A stretch of 5,722 nucleotides of DNA, taken from NCBI GenBank assembly GCA_041678625.1, contig JBAYNS010000081.1:1-5722 (forward strand), read 5' to 3'. This DNA comes from JBAYNS01 sp041678625. Its GTDB lineage: Bacteria > Patescibacteriota > Gracilibacteria > Peribacterales > Peribacteraceae. The translations under genes were made by a program, and so were the position numbers. This document shows, one piece after another, positions 1 through 5,297 of the stretch; position 1 is the stretch's first letter; each line of letters starts with the position of its first letter. The notes beneath the pieces are model-generated. The model ran no database searches, was not told the origin of the DNA, and worked only from the letters and a program-made list of their open reading frames with translations.

Positions 1-6
1 ATAAGA

Positions 7-98
7 GTGAATAGTGAAAAGTTAAAAGTGAACAGTTAAAAAAAGAACATCCGCAATTTCTCATTTTTCATTTTTCATTTTTCATTTTCCACTATTCA
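7..98. repeat. AT-rich imperfect inverted repeat with 7-bp tandem core
   Basis: The outer arms are TGAATAGTGAAAA (8-20) and TTTTCCACTATTCA (85-98), complementary apart from one bulged base. Inside the right half CATTTTT is repeated about four times (62-89). The left half has purine-rich variants built on AGTGAAAAGTTAAAA, so much of the element could fold into a long weak hairpin. The right arm covers the glmS stop codon, so the glmS transcript enters the structure at once. The glmS strand then carries a run of seven T (AAAAAAA on the plus strand, 38-44), which might aid termination. It resembles intergenic AT-rich repeats in other bacterial genomes, but I cannot name a family. Confidence 0.65.
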
Positions 99-1868
99 TT
101 TCACAGTGACAGACTTGGCGAGGTTCCGTGGCATATCCGGGTCCTTCCCCCGCTTTACTGCTAAGAAGTACGCCAGTGCCTGTACGGGGATGATGTTCAC
201 AATCGGTTGCGCGGCTCCGGCTTCCGGTACCTTGATCCAGACATCAAAGACGCTGTTGGATTGCGGTGCAATGCCGATGATGAACCCCCCGCGCGCCTTG
301 AGCTCGATGGCGTTGCTGATGATATCGGCTTTCACTTCATCCTCCCCAACCAGTGCGATGCACGGAGTCCCCTCTTCTATCAGAGCAATGGGGCCGTGTT
401 TCAACTCGCCGCCGGCAAATCCCTCTGCGTGCACGTAGCTGACCTCTTGAATTTTAATGGCACTCTCCAGCGCCATGGGATAATTCCAGCTCTTTCCGAT
501 GATGAAGAGATTCTCCTTTTCCTGTATTTGTTCCGCCAACTGTTCGATGAACTTCACGTAGCGCGGATTCAGCATATCGTTGATTTGTGCTGTTGTTTCC
601 AGAAGGAGTTTTTTGCCTTCCTGGAGTTTGCCCACAAGAGCATGAGCGATCAGAAGGAGCACGGCCATTTGCCCCGTGAGCGCTTTGGTAGAAGCAACGG
701 CACGCTCAGGACCGGCGTTGATGAGCAGCGAGTAATCCGCCTCGCGCGCAATAGTTGATCCCTCTGCATTCACAATAGCAAGTACTCGTGCTCCTTTAGC
801 CTTGGCAATGTGCATTGCCTCCAAAACGTCCGCTGTTTCTCCGCTCTGACTCACCACAATAAGGAGGCTCTTAGGTTTTAGAAAGTGATGGTAGAGCTTA
901 AATTCGCTGGCCGGTGCAAAGTTCACATGCTTCTTGGCAATAACAGAGAAGAAGTACTCCGCTGCCATGCAGGCTTTGCCCGCTGTTCCACAGCCGACCA
1001 GAAATGTTCCGTGAGCGTTCTTTATCGCCTCAGCCAATATGCGAATTTGATCTTCATCCTGATTCACAGCGCGCGCCACGCTCTCCTTCTGCTCCATGAT
1101 TTCCTTGAGCATGAAGTGTTCAAATTCTCCCTTCTGCGCCTGTGTAACAGACCAGGTGATTTCAATTTCCCGCTTTTCTATAGGTTCGCCGGTTTCCAGA
1201 TTGGTAAAGAGAATGCTCTTTCCATCGGTCACAACCATTTCACCATCATCAATATACTGCACGGTTCGTGTGTGCTCCATAAATGCCGGAATGTCCGAGG
1301 CGATGAAGTAGCCTACGGCGCTCACTCCTACGATGAGCGGAGATCCGCGGCGGGCAGCAACAAGCGTTTTGGAACCGGTATGAAGAGCCAGAAACGCAAA
1401 GCGGCCTTCAAAATCCGCACAGGCGCGTTGGCACGCGGAGGCAAAGTCCTTTGTCTCTTTTAGATACTCCTCAATAAGATGCGGGATCACTTCTGTATCG
1501 GTTTCCGAAAGGAAGACGTGCCCTTTTTTCTGGAGCTCTGTCCGAAGTTCCTGGTAGTTCTCCAGAATACCATTGTGCACGATGGCAATCGTGCCATCTG
1601 CATTGGTATGCGGATGGGCATTCTTCTGGCTGACACCGCCGTGCGTTGCCCAGCGCGTGTGCCCGACTGCCAGTGCGCATTCGTGCATGAAATCCGCACT
1701 CTCCACTGCACTGATCTTGCCGATGTTCTTGACAACATCAACGCGACCGTTGGTCTTGCAGGCAACTCCCCAGGAATCGTAACCACGGTACTCAAGGTTT
1801 TTGAGCCCCTCAATCACCAGAGATCCTGCATCATTGCGTGTGCCAACATACCCAAATATTCCGCACAT
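96..1868 (-). CDS. glmS: Glutamine--fructose-6-phosphate aminotransferase (isomerizing), GlmS
   Basis: Cytoplasmic enzyme that makes glucosamine-6-phosphate from fructose-6-phosphate and glutamine, the first step towards UDP-GlcNAc for peptidoglycan. The 590-residue product is near the usual ~600. The N-terminal class II glutaminase domain (about 1-215) begins MCGIFGYVGT with nucleophile Cys2, and has RGYDS (28-32), GHTRWATHG (69-77), NAHPH (83-87), HNGILENY (98-105), SETDTEV (121-127) and RRGSPL (173-178). Two SIS sugar-isomerase domains follow (about 275-410 and 440-575), with SQSGET (340-345), STKA (393-396) and the GELKHGP active-site stretch (487-493). The C-terminal loop RNLAKSVTV (581-589) is intact, so the enzyme should be active. 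The ATG start is fixed because Cys2 must follow Met1. No clear ribosome-binding site and no glmS ribozyme fit in the short predicted leader. The final Lys codon and TGA stop lie in the flanking AT-rich repeat. The gene is divergent from rpsT. Confidence 0.98.
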   Translation of the reverse strand: MCGIFGYVGTRNDAGSLVIEGLKNLEYRGYDSWGVACKTNGRVDVVKNIGKISAVESADFMHECALAVGHTRWATHGGVSQKNAHPHTNADGTIAIVHNGILENYQELRTELQKKGHVFLSETDTEVIPHLIEEYLKETKDFASACQRACADFEGRFAFLALHTGSKTLVAARRGSPLIVGVSAVGYFIASDIPAFMEHTRTVQYIDDGEMVVTDGKSILFTNLETGEPIEKREIEITWSVTQAQKGEFEHFMLKEIMEQKESVARAVNQDEDQIRILAEAIKNAHGTFLVGCGTAGKACMAAEYFFSVIAKKHVNFAPASEFKLYHHFLKPKSLLIVVSQSGETADVLEAMHIAKAKGARVLAIVNAEGSTIAREADYSLLINAGPERAVASTKALTGQMAVLLLIAHALVGKLQEGKKLLLETTAQINDMLNPRYVKFIEQLAEQIQEKENLFIIGKSWNYPMALESAIKIQEVSYVHAEGFAGGELKHGPIALIEEGTPCIALVGEDEVKADIISNAIELKARGGFIIGIAPQSNSVFDVWIKVPEAGAAQPIVNIIPVQALAYFLAVKRGKDPDMPRNLAKSVTVK

Positions 1869-1890
1869 AGGTCCAAAAGAGAATGGTGAT

Positions 1891-1918
1891 AGTGTACGGA
1901 TTTTTTGGCAGAGGTCAA
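1891..1918 (-). promoter_or_regulatory. Predicted sigma-70-type promoter of glmS
   Basis: On the minus strand TTGACC (complement of 1913-1918) lies 16 bp before TACACT (complement of 1891-1896). The boxes match the consensus at 5 of 6 and 4 of 6 positions. Predicted transcription start is near 1884, leaving a leader of only about 16 nt before the ATG at 1868. The leader has no convincing Shine-Dalgarno; GGA close to the ATG is the only trace. Confidence 0.55.
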
Positions 1919-2038
1919 CGAAGACTCCCCGTTCTTTCTAAGTGTTTTTATCTTGCCAGAGGCATGGAACCCATGCTCATGACTCCGCATCATCGGCAAG
2001 AAGATCTCTGCGTTTCCCCCTTCTGGTACGCGTCGTTT

Positions 2039-2067
2039 TTTTCAGTACAGCGAAAAACCTCTATACT
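2039..2067 (+). promoter_or_regulatory. Predicted promoter of rpsT
   Basis: TTTTCA (2039-2044) and TATACT (2062-2067) are separated by 17 bp, matching the sigma-70 consensus at 4 of 6 and 5 of 6 positions. The start would fall near 2074, giving a pyrimidine-rich leader of about 40 nt without a Shine-Dalgarno before the ATG at 2114. It lies in the glmS-rpsT divergent region. The rest of that region (about 1919-2038) shows only a small hairpin, GCATGG/CCATGC, at 1962-1976. Confidence 0.55.
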
Positions 2068-2113
2068 CTTCCTTGACGCTTACCCCTGCAATCCCCTACC
2101 CTTTGCGCACTCT

Positions 2114-2374
2114 ATGCCTCTCATTAAATCCGCCATCAAGCGTGCACGGCAGAACACCGTGCGCCGCCAGCGCCTTCTCCCCTTCCGATCGTCCATGAAG
2201 ACCATGGTGCGCAAGGTTGTGGATGCTGCAAAGGCGGGGAACAAGGCAGAGGCAGAAAAACTGCTGCCTGCCGCATTCAAAGCTGTGGATACCGCCGCAA
2301 AGAAGCGCATCATTCATCGCAAGACTGCTTCCCGGAAGAAGTCTCTCTTAAGCAGGCTCGTCGCAAAGCTCTAA
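2114..2374 (+). CDS. rpsT: Small ribosomal subunit protein bS20
   Basis: Primary 16S rRNA-binding protein of the 30S subunit. The 86-residue product is the normal length for S20 and is very basic. It starts MPLIKSAIKRARQN, matching the family's NIKSAKKR opening, followed by RRQRLLPFRSSMKTMVRKV. The middle helix is Ala/Lys-rich (VDAAKAGNKAEAEKLLPAAFKAVD, about 36-59). The end has the family signature KRIIHRKTASRKKSRL-like, here KKRIIHRKTASRKKSLLSRL (63-82). The frame stays open upstream to 1883, but only the ATG at 2114 gives a family-like N-terminus. No Shine-Dalgarno precedes it (pyrimidine-rich CCCTTTGCGCACTCT). ruvX follows 107 bp downstream on the same strand with no clear terminator between, so read-through is possible. 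Confidence 0.96.
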   Translation: MPLIKSAIKRARQNTVRRQRLLPFRSSMKTMVRKVVDAAKAGNKAEAEKLLPAAFKAVDTAAKKRIIHRKTASRKKSLLSRLVAKL

Positions 2375-2445
2375 TGGGTCTTCTGTGATACGGCATCGTT
2401 GCTGTGTTGTGCTGAGAGTTGCTCCAATTCTTTGTCGTCTTCTTT

Positions 2446-2473
2446 TTGCTTCTTTCTCTGCTTTCTTCGATAC
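2446..2473 (+). promoter_or_regulatory. Weak candidate promoter just before ruvX
   Basis: TTGCTT (2446-2451) and GATACT (2468-2473) are 16 bp apart, matching at 3 of 6 and 4 of 6 positions. The predicted start falls at about 2480, one or two bases before the GTG start at 2482, so the transcript would be essentially leaderless. The match is poor and sits in a pyrimidine-rich tract; ruvX may instead be read from the rpsT promoter. Confidence 0.3.
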
Positions 2474-2481
2474 TACATACC

Positions 2482-2862
2482 GTGCCTTCCTTTCTTGCTT
2501 TTGATATCGGCATGCGGCGCACAGGTGTGGCCTTCTGCGATGTCTCTACGCGCGTACCGTTGCCGCTGCAAACACTGGAACACACATCGGACGACGAGCT
2601 CCTTGACGCCATGCGTGCACTTGTTGCCGAACGTGAAGCCGGTACGATTGTGATCGGACTCCCTCTTCTCCTTTCGGGTGATGCTGGGGCACAGTCACGG
2701 CATGTTAAAGCCCTTGTACAGAAGCTCTCTCTGGCACATGTGGAGGTCGTATTGCTCGATGAACGGTATACCACTTCCCGCTCTTCTCTCTATGATGGAG
2801 ATGCCGCAGCAGCATGCGATCTTCTGCAGGTTTTTCTGGACAGGAAAGCAGTTGACAAATAA
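2482..2862 (+). CDS. ruvX: RuvX/YqgF-family pre-16S rRNA nuclease (Holliday junction resolvase-like)
   Basis: RNase H-fold nuclease; family members process the 5' end of 16S rRNA and were also proposed to resolve Holliday junctions. With a GTG start the product has 126 residues and opens MPSFLAFDIGMRRTGVA. The three acidic positions are visible: Asp8 (FDIG), Glu94 (LLDERYTT, 91-98) and Asp107 (GDAAAA, 106-111). The conserved IVIGLPLLLSGDAGAQS (56-72) is also present. GTG is preferred because the family normally has only a few residues before the first Asp. A TTG start at 2419 would add 21 residues (a hydrophobic stretch), which is probably a translation of the pyrimidine-rich leader. The segment between Glu94 and Asp107 is about half the usual length, so a loop containing a conserved lysine region is missing. 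No Shine-Dalgarno is seen. The stop codon overlaps the promoter of the next gene. Confidence 0.9.
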   Translation: MPSFLAFDIGMRRTGVAFCDVSTRVPLPLQTLEHTSDDELLDAMRALVAEREAGTIVIGLPLLLSGDAGAQSRHVKALVQKLSLAHVEVVLLDERYTTSRSSLYDGDAAAACDLLQVFLDRKAVDK

Positions 2863-2879
2863 TTAAAAGCAGTTAAAAT
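2852..2879 (+). promoter_or_regulatory. Strong predicted promoter of the sigma-4/winged-helix gene
   Basis: TTGACA (2852-2857), a perfect -35 box, is followed after 16 bp by TAAAAT (2874-2879), a 5 of 6 match to TATAAT. It overlaps the last codons of ruvX. The predicted start is near 2886, giving a leader of about 140 nt before the ATG at 3026, the longest in this window. A weaker extended -10-like TGGTACAAA lies at 2990-2998 and would give a ~20-nt leader. Confidence 0.65.
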
Positions 2880-2903
2880 AGATCCCTTTTGCTCTTTGAA
2901 CAT

Positions 2904-3002
2904 CCTCCGTACCAAAATGCTAGTCTGCAATATGACCTTAAAGACGTCTACTCGTTCCTGTCCTAAATCTTTCCTATCTGTCAAATTTTTGGTACAAAGA
3001 GG
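2904..3002 (+). promoter_or_regulatory. Leader with long-range inverted repeat upstream of the regulator gene
   Basis: GTACCAAAA (2909-2917) and TTTTGGTAC (2987-2995) are a perfect 9-bp inverted pair 69 nt apart. Beyond a small internal loop, CCTC (2904-2907) can pair with GAGG (2999-3002), adding four pairs. Nearly the whole predicted leader is enclosed. It could be an RNA structure controlling translation, or a pair of DNA-binding half-sites. No known riboswitch class is recognised. Confidence 0.4.
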
Positions 3003-3033
3003 GTTGTTTCTTTCCCGCTTCATCCATGTCTGA
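2917..3033 (+). CDS. Possible 38-codon leader ORF overlapping the next start
   Basis: An ATG at 2917, inside the 5' arm of the leader inverted repeat, opens a frame of 38 codons beginning MLVCNMTLKTSTRS. It ends at the TGA at 3031-3033, 8 bp past the first base of the downstream ATG at 3026, in a different frame. Such an overlap would allow translational coupling, and the downstream gene has no Shine-Dalgarno. The peptide matches nothing I recognise, its composition is unremarkable, and an ORF this short can arise by chance. A leader-peptide role is a hypothesis only. Confidence 0.2.
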   Translation: MLVCNMTLKTSTRSCPKSFLSVKFLVQRGLFLSRFIHV

Positions 3034-4129
3034 CATTGCTTCCCCCACAAACGCTGCCACAAAGAGTGGTGTTTCCACTCTCAGCATCAAACTCCAGGAC
3101 CTTCTGGATAACCTCTTTTTGGTTCTCACAGAGAAGGAGGCCAAGGTGATCGACAAACGTTTTGCCTTGCATGGCAATCAACGCCAGACACTGGAAAAGA
3201 TAGGGAAGCACTTCAATGTTACGCGGGAACGCATTCGCCAAATTGAAAGCATTGCCTTGGGCAAACTTCGCCGCACGGTGCGCACAACCAAGCTGGATGA
3301 AGTCAATCAGCTCGCCAAATCGGTGTTGCAATTGCGGGGAGGAGTCATGCGGGAAGATGCGCTCATCTCCACTGTCCTTACGCGTATTCAGGATAGCAAA
3401 GACATTGATGGAGCTGTTTTGCGACTCTCGTTCTCCATTGATCCAGAACTGGCAGCGGGAACACGCAGTAACACTTTTGTTCCGTTCTGGCGCATGGAAT
3501 CTCTGGCGATGGATGATATTACCAAGATCGTTAACAGTATCGTGAAGATCCTCAAGAAGCGCAAAAGCTGCATGAAGGAGGAAGAGATTGTCTCTGCAAT
3601 TCAGAAAATGAATCTCTTTGACGGGCGTATGCCGAGCAAAGAGCTTCTGGGGAGTTCCCTGACGATCGATGATCGTCTGCGGGAAATTCCCGAAGGATGG
3701 GGTCTGACCGAATGGCGGTTCGTGCGTCCCCGCAGCATTCGCGACAAAGTGGAAATCATCCTGAAGAAAATTGGGGAGCCGCTGCACTTCATGGAAATCG
3801 CCAATCGCATTCGCGAGGCAAGCTTTGACCACAAGAATGTAACGGTGCAGGCGGTGCACAATGAACTCATCCGCTATCCGCAGTTCGTGCTCGTTGGTCG
3901 TGGTCTCTACGCTCTGCGCGAATGGGGCTACGAACCAGGAACCGTTGCCGATGTCATCGAAAAGATTCTGAAAGAAAAGGGAGCACTCAGTAAGAAGGAA
4001 ATCATTGCGGAGGTTGCCAAGCAGCGCACGGTGAAGGTCGGCACTATTTCCCTGAATCTCCAGAAGATGCCGTACTTCAAAAGGGTGGGTCGCGCCGTCT
4101 ACGAATTTGACGCTCTGAAAAAGAAATAG
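3026..4129 (+). CDS. Sigma-70 region 4 protein with tandem winged-helix (HARE-type) modules
   Basis: Probable DNA-binding transcription factor or RNA polymerase accessory protein, 367 residues, cytoplasmic (no signal peptide or membrane segment). Residues about 31-84 are a sigma-70 region 4 helix-turn-helix: LTEKEAKVIDKRF (34-46), then TLEKIGKHFNVTRERIRQIE (55-74), close to the RpoD -35-recognition helix. Regions 1-3 are absent, so it cannot be a complete sigma factor. The rest seems to consist of repeated winged-helix modules at about 92-157, 163-233, 236-302 and 304-363. The last two are clearest, ending in the matching wings VGRGLYAL (290-297) and VGRAVYEF (354-361). They resemble the HARE-HTH fold of RNA polymerase delta (RpoE), and YEPGTVADVIEKILKEKG fits that family. 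It has its own promoter and long leader, and a strong terminator follows. The ATG has no Shine-Dalgarno. Promoter targets are unknown. Confidence 0.9.
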   Translation: MSDIASPTNAATKSGVSTLSIKLQDLLDNLFLVLTEKEAKVIDKRFALHGNQRQTLEKIGKHFNVTRERIRQIESIALGKLRRTVRTTKLDEVNQLAKSVLQLRGGVMREDALISTVLTRIQDSKDIDGAVLRLSFSIDPELAAGTRSNTFVPFWRMESLAMDDITKIVNSIVKILKKRKSCMKEEEIVSAIQKMNLFDGRMPSKELLGSSLTIDDRLREIPEGWGLTEWRFVRPRSIRDKVEIILKKIGEPLHFMEIANRIREASFDHKNVTVQAVHNELIRYPQFVLVGRGLYALREWGYEPGTVADVIEKILKEKGALSKKEIIAEVAKQRTVKVGTISLNLQKMPYFKRVGRAVYEFDALKKK

Positions 4130-4161
4130 GAAAGCAATTTCCTCATCCACGCATTTTCATG

Positions 4162-4198
4162 AAAACGGCTGCTCCCAGGAGCGGTCGTTTTCTTTTTT
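4162..4198 (+). terminator. Intrinsic terminator after the regulator gene
   Basis: Arms AAAACGGCTGCTCC (4162-4175) and GGAGCGGTCGTTTT (4178-4191) form a 14-bp stem with two G-U wobbles and a tiny CA loop, or a slightly shorter stem with a CCAG loop. A T-rich tail, TTTTCTTTTTT (4188-4198), follows. It lies 32 bp after the TAG stop of the sigma-4/winged-helix gene and separates it from the lipoprotein gene. Confidence 0.9.
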
Positions 4199-4206
4199 CA
4201 GCGTCT

Positions 4207-4236
4207 TTGATAAAAGGAATATCCTTCCTGTATATT
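4207..4236 (+). promoter_or_regulatory. Candidate promoter P1 of the lipoprotein gene
   Basis: TTGATA (4207-4212) and TATATT (4231-4236) are 18 bp apart and each matches consensus at 5 of 6 positions. Transcription would start near 4243, leaving about 22 nt before the ATG at 4265 with no Shine-Dalgarno. Confidence 0.5.
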
Positions 4237-4249
4237 TCCTTGTATTCGC

Positions 4250-4255
4250 TATACT
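4250..4255 (+). promoter_or_regulatory. Candidate -10 box P2 giving a near-leaderless lipoprotein mRNA
   Basis: TATACT is identical to the -10 box proposed for rpsT. It ends 9 nt before the ATG at 4265, so transcription from it would begin within about 3 nt of the start codon. No good -35 box is found at the right distance, which weakens the call. P1 and P2 are alternatives. Confidence 0.4.
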
Positions 4256-4264
4256 GATTGCACT

Positions 4265-5086
4265 ATGTGTCGTACTGCGCCTTTGATTCTTGTGTGCTTC
4301 CTCTTCTTGTACGGCTGCGCGGAGGCACCCGTTCCTCCCCTTCCTGAAGGAGTGCAGTCAGTGGACGGCATACTCTTCCCTGCAGAACTCTCCCCCGTGC
4401 GGCGCGGTTCCCATGTGCTCTACATTGATGGAGATCCGGCGTATTACGTCGAAAGCCAATCTGTGAATCTAAGAGCACTGGAACAGAAGCGGGTAACGCT
4501 CTCCGGAATTCTTGAGTACAACACGCACTCGCAGGATCTTCCCGTCCTTGTCGTCTCCGAAGCCACACCTGTTCAGGAGGAAATGCGGGAATGGCGTCTG
4601 CAGAGCTTGGGGCTATCCTTTACCGCCCCCGAACGCTGGCAGCGCAGTAGCATAAATAACACCAGTGTGCAGTTCCGCGTTGGCGATCGCGAGGATACTG
4701 TGCTCACCATTACCCGTTCATCGCAGGAAACTGCTGCAGAAGGCGTCTCTATTCTCATTGGCGGCAGAAATGCTCTACGCATTATCGATGAATCCAGTGG
4801 TGCTGAGGAGATACGTGTCCATGACACCGATTCGTTTCTCTCTCTTCGATTTACGCCATGGCCTGACGATGCAGATGTACCTTTGCTCAAGCAGGAGTGG
4901 CTCTCCATTCTACGGAGCATTGTGTGGACGAATACGGAATCCACATCGTCGCGCAGCACGCCACACAGCGGCACAGGTGCAGGGTTACCCTGCGGAGGAA
5001 CCGCAGGCGTCCTGTGTCCAACGGGATACTTTTGCGACATCACCGATCTTCAGGAGAATATAGGGCTCTGTAAAAATGTGAACTAA
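4265..5086 (+). CDS. Secreted lipoprotein with four-cysteine C-terminal motif, function unknown
   Basis: The 273-residue product starts with a short lipoprotein signal peptide: Arg3, a hydrophobic core PLILVCFLFL (6-15) and the lipobox LYGC (15-18). Lipidation would be on Cys18, and the protein should be anchored on the outer face of the membrane. Residues about 30-100 contain VLYIDGDPAYYVES (51-64) and a strand pattern KRVTLSGILEY (75-85)...LPVLVVSEA, suggestive of a small OB-like beta domain. Residues 109-221 form a second region (LGLSFTAPERWQR, 115-127) like the stress- or PsbP-like domains of other lipoproteins, but I cannot assign it. A Ser/Thr-rich linker (222-239) leads to a compact tail, CGGTAGVLCPTGYFCD (243-258)...GLC (267-269), with four cysteines (243, 251, 257, 269) suited to two disulfides. 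Similar CGG...CPxGxxC tails occur in other secreted bacterial proteins. The gene appears monocistronic. Confidence 0.85.
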   Translation: MCRTAPLILVCFLFLYGCAEAPVPPLPEGVQSVDGILFPAELSPVRRGSHVLYIDGDPAYYVESQSVNLRALEQKRVTLSGILEYNTHSQDLPVLVVSEATPVQEEMREWRLQSLGLSFTAPERWQRSSINNTSVQFRVGDREDTVLTITRSSQETAAEGVSILIGGRNALRIIDESSGAEEIRVHDTDSFLSLRFTPWPDDADVPLLKQEWLSILRSIVWTNTESTSSRSTPHSGTGAGLPCGGTAGVLCPTGYFCDITDLQENIGLCKNVN

Positions 5087-5107
5087 CCATACTTCCCCAA
5101 TCTCATG

Positions 5108-5150
5108 CGAAGGATTTGTTTGTTGTATGTTGTTTGACAGACCTCACCCC
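5108..5150. repeat. Partial copy of the ~80-bp repeat module
   Basis: It contains CGAAGG and GTTTGTTGTATGTTGT (5118-5133), identical to 5204-5219, then ACCTCACCCC (5141-5150) as in the full copies. Where the full copies have the CCCTCTCC hairpin, this copy switches to a different repeat (CTTCGACAAG type). Confidence 0.65.
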
Positions 5151-5182
5151 TTCGCTTTGCTCAGGACAAGCCCTTCGACAAG
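5148..5182. repeat. Interspersed repeat of the CTTGTCCTGAGC...CGAAGGG type
   Basis: On the minus strand this reads CTTGTCGAAGGG then CTTGTCCTGAGCAAAGCGAAGGG. CCCTTCG occurs twice (5148-5154 and 5171-5177). The core is close to the TGTCCTGAGC...GTCGAAGGG repeats I recall from intergenic regions of many unrelated bacterial genomes. It shows no coding signal and appears to replace the hairpin half of an ~80-bp module. Confidence 0.5.
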
Positions 5183-5203
5183 AAGACTCGGAGCAGATTC
5201 CCT

Positions 5204-5280
5204 GTTTGTTGTATGTTGTCCGACCTCACCCCAGCCCTCTCCTTTGTGAAGGAGAGGGAGCTGTAGATTGTTTATTGTTC
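5204..5280. repeat. Full copy 1 of the ~80-bp repeat module with 10-bp hairpin
   Basis: Order of parts: GTTTGTTGTATGTTGT (5204-5219), ACCTCACCCC (5223-5232), hairpin CCCTCTCCTT (5235-5244) with loop TGTG and AAGGAGAGGG (5249-5258), then AGCTGT and a TTGTTTATTGTTC tail. The stem is a perfect 10 bp. The hairpin has no T run, so it is unlikely to be a standard terminator. Confidence 0.75.
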
Positions 5281-5297
5281 CCATGACTACTGGCAGA

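Noticed and set aside
885..1463. Plus-strand open frames across glmS, up to 192 codons
   Set aside because: They are antisense to a full-length conserved glmS and their translations have no family features.
1869..1890. glmS ribozyme/riboswitch upstream of glmS
   Set aside because: The predicted leader is about 16 nt and no ribozyme core is seen; the ribozyme is mainly known from Firmicutes.
1962..1976. Small hairpin GCATGG-AAC-CCATGC in the glmS-rpsT intergenic region
   Set aside because: A 6-bp stem with no T run and no link to a known regulator; easily chance, although an operator cannot be excluded.
1883..2113. Upstream extension of the rpsT frame
   Set aside because: S20 proteins start right before the IKSA-type motif. 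The extension covers the promoter region and has no similarity to the family.
2419..2481. TTG-start extension of ruvX giving a hydrophobic N-terminus resembling a signal peptide
   Set aside because: RuvX is cytoplasmic and its first catalytic Asp lies near the N-terminus. The hydrophobic residues come from a pyrimidine-rich tract.
2866..2900. Possible terminator after ruvX (AGCA/TGCT pairing followed by TCTTT)
   Set aside because: The stem is only four or five pairs with a long loop, and it coincides with a strong promoter.
3020..4150. A 376-codon open frame on the minus strand antisense to the sigma-4/winged-helix gene
   Set aside because: It is slightly longer than the sense gene, but its translation shows no recognisable domain, while the sense strand has a clear sigma region 4, a promoter and a terminator. 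It is most likely a codon-bias shadow.
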